64,000 nt of DNA from assembly GCA_030248195.1 (NCBI GenBank), contig JASAND010006846.1, positions 1 through 64,000 on the forward strand, written 5' to 3'. The translations under genes and the position numbers were made by a program. The notes under the pieces are model-generated. The model searched no databases, was not told the origin of the DNA, and saw only the letters and a program-made list of their open reading frames with translations. Source of the stretch: Trissonchulus latispiculum (taxonomy: Eukaryota; Nematoda; Enoplea; Enoplida; Ironidae). This document shows positions 28,951 through 40,494 of the stretch, piece after piece. Each line of letters begins with the position of its first letter. Within the stretch, counting starts at the first letter, position 1.

Positions 28951-30153
28951 TTAATCTTTAGTGCAGTCTGTTGTAAAACGTCCGTAACCACCCTCAAAAT
29001 CTTCCAAACTCAAATCCAGATTTGGATTTTCTCCAGTGACACCCATCAAGGCGTACATTAAAACTCTGAGTCTGTCAAAATTGTCCTTATCGTAAGTCAA
29101 ACTCGCTGCTTGAGGTAAACTTTGGTCTGCAACGTATACGCTTAGTGTACCCAAGTGGTACAACTTAAAGTCAAAAGGGTTGCTAAATATTTGTGCGTTA
29201 TACGCACTACTGTCAATCATAAACAAGAAAATCCGTTGGGGAAGGTTACCGGTTAATGCTGTCCATTCCGCGGTTTGATCATTTTGCGCTAAGGCCCTGG
29301 CTTTACCGATATATCGGGTAGTGGAATACTGGACACCTTTTCGAATTTAGCAACGAAGCCGTAATGGCAGGCTGTATCAATTTCACTCTTGGAACATAAA
29401 GTTTTGCGTCTAATACTTTTAATTTTATATGTTAAGTGTTCAAGTTGGTCGAACAGTGCAAAAGATGAAGGAGTTCGTAGAAATCTAATTGTAATTTCCG
29501 TTTGGCTAGGAATTAGCCGACCAAATTTTCTAATGTCACTCATTAAAGGTAGCAACAGTTCTAACTTTTGAGATTTTTCAATTAGTTTACATCTTTCTTC
29601 CATCGCTGTATTCAAAAATATAACGTTTTGGTTTCTTGTCTTCAGTGGTACTGACCTGGTGAGTAGTAGTAGTGGTTACTTCTTTTGTTTCCTCTGCAGA
29701 ACGCTGTATGTAGTGTACACTTACAGTCCCCGCTGGATCTTTAATCCAGTTTATAAGTTTGTGGGTAAATGCATCCTTTGGTTCGAATAAGAGATAGCAC
29801 AAGTAGCATAGCCAAGGGAATATTTCTTCATCGGTAGTGATTCGTTGATCGGTAATATAAATTTCGAAGTTTGCGAAAAATGCATAACCAAATAAATTTA
29901 TGGGCGCAACAAAATTATCTTCAGAAAGCTCGGTGTTATCATTTTTCAAAACTTGTAACTTTATGTAGAAAAATGTCTGCTCCAAATCTATATAAGTGTT
30001 TGTTTTATCAAGACGAACGTCTAAACTTGTTAAATCATCTCTCGGTAAACTTGTATAACATGGAATTTCTGAAATTTGAGAAGACTCAATTGCCTGCTGT
30101 ACGTCGGGTAATGTGGTGTAGTCTAAAGACTCGACACTGCAAGCTCGAAACAA
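28951..30153 (-). pseudogene. Major capsid protein (double jelly-roll), two frameshifts
   Basis: Three consecutive frames together span a protein of about 400 residues: 30153-29587, 29615-29289 and 29226-28951. The first starts near SVESLDYTTLPDVQQAIESS and contains NFVAPINLFGYAFFANFEIY, the DxxNxxAPIN region of Polinton capsid proteins. The second has LLLPLMSDIRKFGRLIPSQT and the third NPFDFKLYHLGTLSVYVADQ with a GGYGRF end. These match the order of conserved blocks in Polinton/adintovirus MCPs, although the protein is shorter than the usual 500-650 residues. It would form the icosahedral shell. Confidence 0.75.
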
Positions 30154-30168
30154 ATTAGATTTTTTTAT

Positions 30169-30324
30169 TCATCGTCTACGTTTGCGTCTTGTTACCTTAC
30201 GTTTACGTTTAGTGCTAGACTTTCGCTTCCTGTTATTAACTTTACCAACTTTGCTAGTCTTTTTTCTACGTTTTTTAGTGCCAGTGGCACCAGGGAAAAG
30301 CACTGTACGTTTGCGAAATGCCAT
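30169..30324 (-). CDS. Tiny very basic core-like protein (51 aa)
   Basis: A complete ATG-to-TGA frame between capsid and penton genes. It starts MAFRKRTVLFPGATGTKKRR and ends in KRKRKVTRRKRRR. About half the residues are Lys or Arg. Size, charge and position between MCP and penton resemble adenovirus-type core peptides that condense DNA in the capsid. It is one of the few genes in the element with no visible lesion. Homology cannot be shown from composition alone. Confidence 0.65.
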   Translation of the reverse strand: MAFRKRTVLFPGATGTKKRRKKTSKVGKVNNRKRKSSTKRKRKVTRRKRRR

Positions 30325-30375
30325 TTTTAGCTTCGGCAATACTCTATATACTAAACTTTATGCTATTCTTTCTTC

Positions 30376-30944
30376 TTATTTATTAATTTTCCTAAAGTGA
30401 AACTGTAGAATGACAACTCCACCATGAAACTTTACAGGTTGAAGCAACAAGTTGAGGAATTGAAAACGCAAAGTGGAAAATTCCGTTTCCAACAACTCTA
30501 CATATTCAGTAGATGCCATTGCTTGTCTTGGCATAAATGTGTGCAGCAATGGTAAAGTCGTATTATTAACAATCTGTGGTTTTACAAAGCTAGCAACAAC
30601 AAATAGCACTTGTCTCATATAATCTAAATCAATAGGTTTCGACCCAACTGTCTGCCGGTTTCGATTCCAAGTACGTGAGATAATGGGGCCGATACTGTAA
30701 CTTGTTTTTCGCTAACGATTTTTAGGACATTAGCAGTCGAAAGCTCTAATTTAACGTCAGCAGTAGTTAATAGCTCATTTAATTTCTGTGTTAAGTCAGC
30801 TTCATTGTCAGAGAATCCGCCAGGCACTATAACCTTTTCCCTATCAACTACGAATTCGCCACAGGGTACATTCTCCCAGCCTTTTGTCAGAGTACATTTC
30901 GTAACACCCACTTCAAAACCTTCCACTTTAAGTGCCTTTGACAA
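30376..30944 (-). pseudogene. Penton (minor capsid) protein, frameshifted
   Basis: Frame one (30944-30624) starts MSKALKVEGFEVGVTKCTLT and has PLSHVLGIETGRQLG. Frame two (about 30640-30376) carries YMRQVLFVVASFVKPQIVNN followed by TTLPLLHTFMP. The block FVKPQIVNNTTLPLL, near the C-terminal jelly-roll end, is characteristic of Polinton penton proteins (usually VYTDIVxPQxVGDxxxPLL). The frames must join near 30630-30645. The length of about 190 residues fits the single jelly-roll penton family. It would close the fivefold vertices. Confidence 0.7.
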
Positions 30945-30990
30945 ATTTACAGAATTTTAGTCGGTATTAATAGTCAAATTCACGTTAAAT

Positions 30991-31537
30991 CTAGACATTT
31001 TTGTCCAATCTCGTAACTACCTCGTCTTTTATTAATGAGAATACCACTTCCGTGTAGCGAAACATATTCTCAACTGAATTAGCACCTGTAATGATAGCTT
31101 TTCCTGCATGAAAAATATTTGCGGTGACACTTGGCGCTGAAACACACGAACCCCCTTTTCTTTCAATGAGTTGTTCGAACCTGTACTTGGCACGTGCGTG
31201 CTCGGCCAACGCTGTCAAATCAATGTGACGATGTGCATTGCAGCAAGCGACAACGTTCTGTAACGTAAACGTGGGTGCAATCAGTGGGTAACCGGTAAAG
31301 TGCTGTGCAATATTTAATTGCTTTATGCACTTGACACAGCCGATTAGCTCCTACTATAGTAGCTTTGCTAGTACTAAATAGAAGAAATGTAACATATTTA
31401 CAACCTGCAAGAAATCTCCACTTAAGACAACGAAAACGTGCCGGTGTGTATTCAGTGTTTTTAAACTTTTGGTTAATTTTGGTTAAATCTAAAGAATGAT
31501 TAAAATTTACCGTTCCTTGCAAATTCGCAATGGCTCA
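30991..31537 (-). pseudogene. TATA-binding-protein-like protein with two TBP repeats, frameshifted
   Basis: The first frame (to 31220) reads AIANLQGTVNFNHSLDLTKI, NTEYTPARFRCLKWR and FSTSKATIVGANRLCQVHKA. The second frame (open before 31260, to 30991) reads TGYPLIAPTFTLQNVVACCN, HIDLTALAEHARAKYRFE and FHAGKAIITGANSVENMFRY. Each is one TBP half: an N-V/I-V-x strand, LDL/IDL, then xGKxxITGAxS and a terminal helix. The linker TGYPLIAPTFTLQN corresponds to GFPAxFxxFxIQN between the TBP repeats. The saddle protein is about 178 residues long, normal for a TBP core. The frameshift lies near 31310-31330; a stop lies just before AIANL, so the true start is lost or upstream. Its role would be promoter recognition on the element's own genes; TBP-like genes are known from some giant viruses. 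Confidence 0.75.
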
Positions 31538-31585
31538 GTAGTGTTAGAATATCCATATAAAATCATCATAAACACCTGCCGCTCA

Positions 31586-32640
31586 CTAATTTAAATTTAC
31601 AACATTCGATTCAGGAACCCAACTACGTGCAGAGGTAGGGTACCCAAGCCATTTAACTAGGTACTCCGTACCTCCTCGTACCTTGCGCCTCTTTAAAGTT
31701 CGCTCGATTTTATAAGTGGCATCTGGAGTCTTTTGAATTTTCTGAAGTTCCTGCTCATAAAAAGTGCAGACAATAATTTCACTGCTACTATCTTTCAATC
31801 CATAAACTGGATATCGTCTTGGCAATGCTTCAACAATTGTAAAAATTTCTTCAGTCCAATTTGGTGTGTAGCCTTTAGCAAAAACATTTTTTGCTTTCTG
31901 GATTCGAACCAAATCACCTACTTTAAGCTTAAACTTTTTTGGAAAAGTTTCTTTGGTAGAAGGATATAAATGTTTCTTAACTTGCTTCACATTTCCCTCA
32001 TTAACTTCTACAGGTGCCATTTTTATGCTACGATGTTTTAAATGGTTATAAGAGTCAACAATGTCTTGCAATACATCGACATAGTTATGAGTCAAGTATC
32101 CGTATAGTCGTGATTTTAAAGTTCTAATCTTTCTGCCATTGCTGCTTTAGTTTGGGGATTTCTGCTAAAATAAACATAAAAATTTGAGCATTCCTTTTTC
32201 ATCATTCCCTGCCCATACTGATTATTAAATTCGGTTCCACAATCTGTATTAAAGTGTCGTGGTTTGCGAGGTTTAGACCTTTGGAGCACTGAAACTATAG
32301 CATCTCTAGTAGTGTCACCTTTCTTGTTTTTTGAAGGCTCAATCCAGGCAAATTTTGAGAACCCATCAACCATGACTAATAGGTACTTGACTCCGTCATT
32401 CCACTTGCTCAAAGAAATCATATCTGCTAGATCGGCCTGCCATAAGTCGTCGATTCCCGACATTTCGTAACGATTCCTAGGAAACCTTCGCCTAGTAGGT
32501 TTATGAAGAGTATACGCATCTTGAGTTTCTAGCCACTCTTCAAGCTCATCCCGGGAAATGTCAAGCCTTCTATGCTTCGCTTGACTTAGTAAAGGTTAAT
32601 ACCACCTAAACTTCCCACTAGATGTGGAGTAAAGTAAATT
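31586..32640 (-). pseudogene. Retroviral-type integrase with chromodomain, frameshift and stop
   Basis: From about 32640 the frame gives an N-terminal part, broken by TAA at 32596-32598, then the stretch LDISRDELEEWLETQDAYTL and RRRFPRNRYEMSGIDDLWQA. The DDE core has Asp in WQADLADM, Asp in FNTDCGTEF and Glu in NPQTKAAMAERLEL. After a frameshift near 32100, the C-terminal frame (32095-31586) carries THNYVDVLQDIVDSYNHLKH, an SH3-like region (FKLKVGDLVRI) and a chromodomain (YKIERTLKRRKVRGGTEYLV, WVPESNV). Polinton integrases cut and join the terminal repeats; the chromodomain may guide insertion to marked chromatin. Confidence 0.9.
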
Positions 32641-32710
32641 TCTGTAAGAGATTGACTCATTTTATTGTACAGTGTATACATATAAGCGAAAATTGTCAAC
32701 TTTTATTGGT

Positions 32711-33239
32711 TCAAATTGTCACTCTCCGTTCCCGGGTGTTCCGACCACATACGGCATCCATTCGGGTCAGCCTTGGCACGCATACCTCTTCCTCCTCCTC
32801 TCCCTCTTCCGTATATGGTATTCCCGGAACTTCTCCTTTTCCTCCGGGGGTCAGATCGGCGATGTTAAATGCCACTCGTTTATGCTCTTGTGGGTAATTG
32901 ATACAATCATGGGCCACCTGATTGGGTTGGTTTCGCCAGCATCCACCACACATGGACCAGGACACCTCCCTTACAAACCTCCTTGGCTCCTCCTCAATTA
33001 CGGCCCCAGTCCCGTCCCTGACCTTAGACCGCCAATAGGTTTCATATTGGCCCTTGAGGATTAGGTCTATTACCTCTCCCGATATCAGCCTCCTCCTCAA
33101 TGGTCAACCCCTTGGGGACAGATTCCGTTGGGTAGTGCCTCTCCATGATGACTAATGGACACTCCTCTATGTCGCCCAAAACCCGGACCTCCGCCGCAAT
33201 TTCCCCAATTAGTTCGGTGTGCGGCCCTGAAATATGCAC
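32711..33239 (-). pseudogene. Unknown GC-richer Polinton gene, two frames
   Basis: The frame 33239-33042 reads MHISGPHTELIGEIAAEVRV, then LVIMERHYPTESVPKGLTIE. The frame 33100-32711 reads VIDLILKGQYETYWRSKVRD, WSMCGGCWRNQPNQVAHDC and an acidic EEGEEEEEVCVPRL. The two probably form one gene with a frameshift in 33042-33100. The CxxC...HxC arrangement could bind zinc. It is clearly more GC-rich than its neighbours. Not recognised. Confidence 0.5.
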
Positions 33240-34093
33240 AAGAATTAAGTTCCCGACTAATGTTGCTTTAAGTGTTGCGAACGTGACTCGAACGCACCTG
33301 CATTATCAAGAATCTGTGATGTGGATCGAATTCAATTCACAATTTATCAGCGGCACTGGTCTATAACTTCCTGCCCAACTCTTGTCAATAACTTTTGCAT
33401 TGTAACATTAATTCTTTATTCAGATTTGAGGTTTTACTAGCTCAGCACAGTAAAGTGCTATCTGTTGGTCAGTCACAATGGTTACCAAAATTATGGTATT
33501 GCTACATACCCGCACTTCGCTCAATTCCCAGACAACAGATTTTCTTTGCTTTTGAAGAGTAATCCATTTTGCCCTAAAACAAACTAAATGAAGTAGCGCA
33601 GTTTAGACTAAAGCAACCCTGAAAGAAAAGACATTTAAAATTGTAAAGACAATAATTTCCAGAGATCCAGTCACAGATTAGTCAAGTACGGGGCAGGCTC
33701 GATTCAGAGTGAAGCCTGGTCAGGAAAGCTGTGAAATTCAAAACTGTTTTTGCGTTGTGTTTCTTTAAACTGCAGTTACGAGTGTGGCAACAGCTTTCTT
33801 AAAAGATATTTTGATTCCACTTAATTCATGAGCAATCTTCGATTACTCAGCCATATAAAAGTCTTTGCTTACTCCTTTGCTTCTGTCTAAATTAATTAAA
33901 GATTAACAATTAAAAACCAACCGTTATTGTCTTCTTGTTTGCCCACCCAAGTACGTTAACCATTGAAGACGACATCAGACGAGAGTACGCAGTTGAGAAA
34001 TTTGATACACAGAACACATTTACATCTTTTACTATATACAGTTCAAGTACAACATCAGGTACAGTATCAGGTACAGTTCAAAGCTAATTGTTT
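33240..34093. other. Spacer between the unknown gene and PolB
   Basis: I see no long frame and no protease-like motif here. The sequence is AT-rich, with a short CAGGTACAGT-type repeat near 34055-34080. Confidence 0.4.
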
Positions 34094-37000
34094 TCAAATG
34101 TCAAGGGGCTCGATAGAAACGTGGTCTTCTGCTACGATTCGTTTGGGGTAGAAATAGGACAGACTGTCTCTGCGCTGTTCGTACACCACCACCCCGTTGT
34201 TCTTGACCATGAATCCTCTGTTGACTCCGACTTTCTTGACTTTTTCCTGCAGCACTCCCAAAACATCTCCCTTGTGACGTTGTTCTTTTTTGAAACCCTT
34301 TGGTAGAACATTTGGGCTTTGCGTTGGGGGCATTTTCTATCCGATATACGTTTTGCTGCAAAGGGCTATCATTCCATCTCCCTTCCACTTCTCCTTAAAC
34401 AGTTCTAGGGTTCTTTGGTCGAATTCAGAGAGAGCTAGGAAATCGCCAGAAAGCCGAACGTATTCGTGATAGCTGCCGCTTTTGGTTGCTGTATCGGTTA
34501 GGCTAGTCCCGGTCATGGCAAAGTACATGGAATCAATATCCATTTGAATCAGTCGGAAATGATTCGGGACTACCTTTGCCAAGAAGTCGTAGAACTCCAA
34601 CATCCGCTTCTTCGCGTGAGAATAGACAAAGAAAGCTATCAAATTCGGGAGGTTGAAAATGAGCTCTTTCTTTGCAATTGTCACTTCATAGATCCCGTTG
34701 ACAATTTCCTCCTTTCCACGAAAGCGGCCCTCATTCGTAAGCTTTGCCGCTTCCCGCTGGCTCGTGAAAAGCAAGTCTTCATGCTTTTCCACGTCCATAC
34801 AGCACTTGTTCCTCCCAGCTTCGAACTCGATGGCCTGGTAGACCCGGTCACAACCAGCCCTAAGTCTAGGTAGTACCTTAGGAAGGGCGTGGCAAGAATG
34901 ATCGTCTCGCTGAAGTAACTAGAAATTAGCGCACGTCGAGGTTTCTTAAGCAGGCCGTTTTCTTCTGCGTATGCGCGCATGGTGGGACCAATATCCTCCA
35001 ATCCAATCTCGGTATTTTTGAAGATTCGTGGGAATTTCGCAAACTGCTTTCGCAACTGCACATTCCAGTTTGGAACCTGTATGTCCACCTCCGACAAGCC
35101 AAAGAAGTCCCCTTCCCGAACACTGGCAATAATGTCTCCGGTTGACTTTGTTGCCTGCCTCTGCCTGCTCCACTTCTTGTATTTATCGCTCTGCAGGTCG
35201 CGATAGTACTCGGCGTGAAATTCGCACTCATACATTCGTATATGCTCAACATTCAGAGATGTTAAGTAGTCCTCCATTTTGGCAGTTCTTTCAGCTCTCT
35301 CACGCTTCAAGTCCGTCCGCATCCATGGCTCTGGTAAGATCACAGTCATGACCATGAAAGTAACAGCCATGGAACTGCAGGACAACTGGCTTATTGAAGA
35401 GGGTACAATGAGGGATGTATCCGTCCACTCGATTCACCGATTTCCCGTTGTAGAATGCCTTTTGTCCTCCGTTGAAAGCATGTTGAATCCGAATTTCTTC
35501 ATCAATGCCGAGTTTCATAGCAGTGCGCATACGCAGTTCGACCGCTTGAATGTGCAGGAAATGCAGTCCCTTTCGAGAATGGTTATATTCGAAAGTTGTC
35601 TTGAGTGTCCTGTTCATGCTATGCTCCACTGTTGCATCGAATCGTTGCTTGGATATTGCTAGGGCCTCGTCATTGTGATGGGGTAATGCTTTCGCATTAA
35701 CTTCTTTCCCAACATCATTCTCAGTCGCCGGGGTCCATATTCTGAACAATCCTGTCGGCATTTCTTTGCACATTGAGTCCAGATATAGGGCGTTGGCGTC
35801 ATAACCCACAATGGACTGAACTGGGTTATCGCCAATGTAGCTTTCGCCAACAATGTGCATTCGGTGAAACAAGATTGAAGGACCGCCAACGAAATTGTCC
35901 CTGATAAGATATTGTAGGTGCGCAATATCTTTGTTCCAAAGCGCAAAGATGGTATCTTGGGGAACGTGGCGCACTAGATCCCGTAGCGCTACTCCTGGCA
36001 AAGATATGGCCTCCTTGAACATGTCGATGCCAATTTCCATAAACAGCACCCACATTTTGTGGATGGCTTCCAAAAGGGGTACAACGTCGAGATTGTTGTA
36101 TCAAATCAGAATCTCCTTCATCTTCCGAAAGCCTCCTCTTTGCCAAGTTTCTACGACTTCTTCATACTCTTCGTCTGAAATTCCAGTCTGCTTCAGCTCT
36201 GAGTAGAAGGCTTCGTTGGGTGGCAGCTGCTCTTCCTCCAGTTTCTGTAGGGAAGTAAACCATCCGTATGGAAAATTTCCCTTCTGTTGTTCCACTTGAA
36301 ATGATTTGAGGAAGCCTTCGTAACTGGTACCGGCAGGCAAGTAGTTGCTCATATCAAAAAAGACCATCGACGGCGTACTGATGGCGAGATTCGCATGGCC
36401 TTTCTTAATAGCATAGTGAATCTTTGTTTTACTGCACACCTGATGAGGGACAAAATACTGTTTTACGAGGTTCAAATCAAATTTTGCTGAGTTGCATCCA
36501 ATGACGGGCAGCTTACTGATGTATCGGTCAAGTCTACCAAATAGATTGACCCATCGTGTAGACTCCACAGTCCTGTCTTCCAAGTCGTTGTCCTGAACGC
36601 CATTTTTCCTGTTTTCCTTCACCTGCTGTTTGAATTCCTGATGTTGATCTGCCTTCTGTTTCACTGTATCGTAAATGGTGCCGTAGTACTGCATCATGAT
36701 GCTTCTTGCTGTAGTACTTGTGGGTTCAATGTGGTTGAACAGGACTTTGACGAGCTCCATGGGGTCCCCGTTACTGATAAAGCGACGCGATGCTGGCACT
36801 AGGCGTTTGGTCAGCTTCAGTTTACAAGATGGCGATGATTCGTCGAGTTCCTCGAAATAGGCTTCGAAGTCGAAAGTGCACCGAAAGCAATGTACGTGTT
36901 CAGGGACCTCAAGCTCTTCTTCCTTGAGCAGCTGGTGAAATGTTTTTGTCTTGCCCCATCCACCATCAGGGTAAATCGACATTGGAGACCACCATTGCAA

Positions 37001-38831
37001 ATTGGTTCAAGACGGGTGTGATGATTTCGGCGATAAAGAACTTATCGCATTTTAGGCACCACCATGCCTTGCAATACTGTTGAATGTCAGTGATAAGGGA
37101 AATGTGGTATTCGTACAGGTTTACGTACATGGTGTTATTGAAGGTAGATGCTGATCTGTAGATGAGCTCAGCAAAGTCGTTTGAGCGTTCTCCATCGCCT
37201 CTGGACCCGAATCCTATTCCTTTCACTGCCTTCCTCAATCCCGTCTTCTGCCTGCATGTCTACCACTTCATCAGCACCATCTTCACCATCTTCCACATTT
37301 CCTCCTTCTACCTTATTTCCATCCTCCTCATCTCCATCTTCTACCTCCTCAACCCTTTCATCATTGCGGCCTCTACCACCTCATACCCTTGACCACTCCT
37401 AATTTCAGTATCCATGCCTACCACGACCTGACCATTTACACCTTCTACCACTTAATCAACTAATTCTCCCGCCTCTATCTCTCCCTCACTTTCTTCTCCC
37501 TCTCCATCTTCAACCTCGCCATCTGTTACCTCATCTTCCGCCAATACCTCCCCCGCGTCCCCCTCTTCACCAGCCTCATCATCGATGAAAGGATTCCTTT
37601 CCCGGGCAGGCTCCACTATTGGGGCGTCCCAGTCAACCAGATCCTGCTCATCTACCTCCTGTTGGTCGTACATGTAGAATGGATCCAGTTGGGGGCTGTT
37701 GGCGCGGTCCAGTAAACCAGCCAGTACGGGTTGTCGTTGTCTATGCCCTTCAATGTCGACATCGTCCAGCTCTGATCCACTGTCTTCAGCATCAGATTCA
37801 GGGTCATTTGTCTTCCGTAGGTTGTAAAAAACGTTTACCTTGAACAGTTGTTCAAGTCTAGGAATATCATCGACTTGAACACCTTCAAATTCGCTGTCTC
37901 TTCCTTGGAAGTCTATGCGTTGGCACCATCTACGATACAGTTCATTGATTCATTTTCTAGATCTAGTTCACTGTCTCCTTTATGTGCTGCTAGGCATCTG
38001 AAGAAGCATTTCCTATCGTTGTGGGGACCGTTTGTACCCCGCGTCATTGATTTGATGGCTTTGTTGTTCTTGACGAAATCGGGCAGTTCATGGGCGCGAC
38101 GATTGGGACATCATTTAAGGCGATGAATGGTAACTGAAAGGTTGGTAATTCGTTTGACTGAACTTCGTACTGGTTCGTTGCTGTTTCGCCCATTCTAGCA
38201 GGTCAGACATATCTAATTGAGCCAATAGGTCATCAAAGTCTGCTCTATTACCCACTGTCTTTGGACCCTCAAGGACCTGAGTATTGTAGCTTGAGTAGTA
38301 ATAGCTGAGTTCGCCAGTGGTGATATTGCGAAGAATGTACCCAAGGGAGATGGTCCACTTAGCAGTGCACTTTTGTTCCTTAAAGGTATCTTCCAGGTAT
38401 TCCTTGATCTCCTCTAAATTTATGTGTTGTAGTCTGAAGTTATGTCTGTCCAAAAGATTGGGAGCCTCGGTGCGCTCGTGATGCGTCCTGATATGGTGCC
38501 AGTTTTGACGATAGATCGTATCCATAGCGTCATCCTCGGCCAGACTCTATGGATGTTTGGAAGGATCTTCAGTCTTCCTCTGTTTGTTGGAGGTAGCCGA
38601 TCGATTATCTGCCGAATCCATTTTTCTCTTTCCATGGCTAGGGCCGGGGCCGTGAGCACTGTCAATGTGATTAACAAGACTTTCGGCCCTGTTGAACTCC
38701 TGACTGCAAAAGGTACATGAGTGCTTGATGCCGCTTTGATGTTGAAGAATATGACGATCAAGAATGTCTTCGCGGCTAAACTCCTTATAGCAGTGTGGGC
38801 ACCGAATCACAGGCTGAAATAAAGACGACAA
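34094..38831 (-). pseudogene. Protein-primed family B DNA polymerase with N-terminal zinc fingers, many frameshifts
   Basis: The protein starts MSSLFQPVIRCPHCYKEFSR with two C2H2 fingers (38831-38620). A conserved N-region follows (NFRL, LGYILRNITTGELSYYYSS; 38525-38115), then a KCFFRCLAAHKGD block (about 38010) and acidic low-complexity linkers (37673-37240). Next come a CxxC segment with MYVNLYEYHISLI and the exonuclease domain: DFEAYF (Exo I) and IGCNSAKFDLNLVKQ (Exo II) at 37000-36101. The palm has GGPSILFHR and YDANALYL (motif A), KKELIFNLPNLIAFFVYSHA (motif B) and QMDIDSMYF (motif C, normally DTD), with a C-terminal NRGFMVKNNG...LSYFYPKR. At least six frame changes occur. About 1,500 residues is the usual Polinton PolB size. 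It would replicate the element with a protein primer. Confidence 0.88.
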
Positions 38832-38949
38832 TTATAAACGTTGGAATATATCGGTTGCGTAACACTGCTGGTAATTAGACGGGGTGGATATCTTCGGTTC
38901 ATAAATTTCTGTTTATGTGGATATCTAACCATGTGTAATATTACAGGCT
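38832..38949. other. Upstream region of PolB
   Basis: A short AT-rich leader between the PolB start and the tandem array. It would contain the polymerase promoter; I see no distinctive site. Confidence 0.3.
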
Positions 38950-39735
38950 CGATAACTGACCAATCATAGCATGATCACAATAAGGAACAAGCTAAGCAAA
39001 GTTACTTTGATTAGATTCAGCAAGTTGAAAAGCATTTATGCCGAAAATTTCAAGTTCAAAAGTTTATTTCAAAGTTCTGTTCACGAACTAATCAGTAATC
39101 AATAATTGATCAATAATATATAAGATAACAGCTTAGGTAAGTCTAAATAAAGTTGCTTTAATAAGATTCAGTAAGTTTGAAAACCTCTATCTATAATTTT
39201 TCATGTTCAAAATACAAGCTAAAGTCTGCAATAACAAACTGATCAGAAATTGATAACTGATCAATCATAACATGATCACAATAAGGAACAAGCTAAGCAA
39301 AGTTACTTTGATTAGATTCAGCAAGTTGAAAAGCATTTATGCCGAAAATTTCAAGTTCGAAAGTTTATTTCAAAGTTCTGTTCACGAACTAATCAGTAAT
39401 CAATAATTGATCAATAATATATAAGATAACAGCTTAGGTAAGTCTAAATAAAGTTGCTTTAATAAGATTCAGTAAGTTTGAAAACCTCTCTCTGTAATTT
39501 TTCATGTTCAAAATACAAGCTAAAGTCTGCAATAACAAACTGATCAGAAATCGATTTCTGATCAATTATAGCATGATCACAATAATGAACAAGCTAAGCA
39601 AACTTACTTCGATTAGATTCACAAGTTGAAAAACATTTATGCCGAAAATTTCAAGTTCGAAATACAAGCTAAAAATCTGCAATAACAAACTGATCAGAAA
39701 TCGATAACTGATCAATAATATATTAGATAACAAAT
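38950..39735. repeat. 301-bp tandem repeat, about 2.6 copies, upstream of PolB
   Basis: ATGATCACAATAAGGAACAA-like starts occur at 38971, 39272 and 39573, exactly 301 bp apart. Within each unit, two halves share GATTAGATTCAGCAAGTT/AATAAGATTCAGTAAGTT and many TGATCA palindromes. The third copy has an internal deletion. Such arrays lie in the spacer next to polymerase genes in other viruses, but here this is only a structural observation. Confidence 0.9.
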
Positions 39736-40494
39736 ACTGTTACGCTAACTAAGGTTTATACAACTAAACAAACTTATGTTAAAAGCCGAGTTTGCTTAAT
39801 AGATCTGGAAATTTGTAGTCGTAGTCTCACTCCTTAATATTACCGAAATATGGGTTTCAATTACTTACGTAAACATAGCTAAGAAAGCTAATCCTATTGC
39901 TATTAATACGAAACCATGCTTCTACTGTTGCCAGATGAAATTTCTACGTATTTTCATTTTGGATTGTTTATCCTGTATGGGCGTAATTACTTCTTCGCTC
40001 TTTACTGAGTTGTTATGACACTTTGATAAGTTTCAAGGTCATTGTTAGTAATTTGTCAACTTGGAAAGTAAACGAGAATTTAATTGTGTTTTTCACCTCC
40101 TGCCGTGACTTCAACGAATTTTTTCAAACTAGTGACTTAGGTTAAGCCAAAATGGGCCGACCCAACTATTTTTGCTACAAACTATGCACTAAATGCAAAC
40201 CTTTTTGATCTCAGATCACTGTCTCACTAGATCACAACTTCATTTGGACAAAAGGTTGGAAAGCGCCAAGTTAAGAGAGCGAGTTCAGATTTAGTAGGTG
40301 AGTTTGGTAATATAACCCCAAAACTTTAATCAAACATTCGGTTTTCAAAAACGCATTTCATCGTTTCACAGTTCCTATTTCATATTGAACATTCATCCAA
40401 CCGTTCTATCTTCGTCCTTTCTCATATATTCTTATCATTCTCATTATTCTTTCATTGTTCCCATCCTCATCATTTTCACCATACCATATCTCAT
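39736..40494. other. No gene recognised
   Basis: AT-rich spacer in the right part of the Polinton with a CATTCTCATTATTC-rich pyrimidine stretch near 40430. No motif recognised. Confidence 0.4.

Noticed and set aside
37162..37402. Plus-strand Ser/Pro/Ile-rich ORFs
   Set aside because: They are reverse readings of the acidic linker of the polymerase gene.
38950..39735. CRISPR-like or satellite array
   Set aside because: The units are 301 bp and contiguous, without spacers; it is an ordinary tandem repeat inside an animal transposon.
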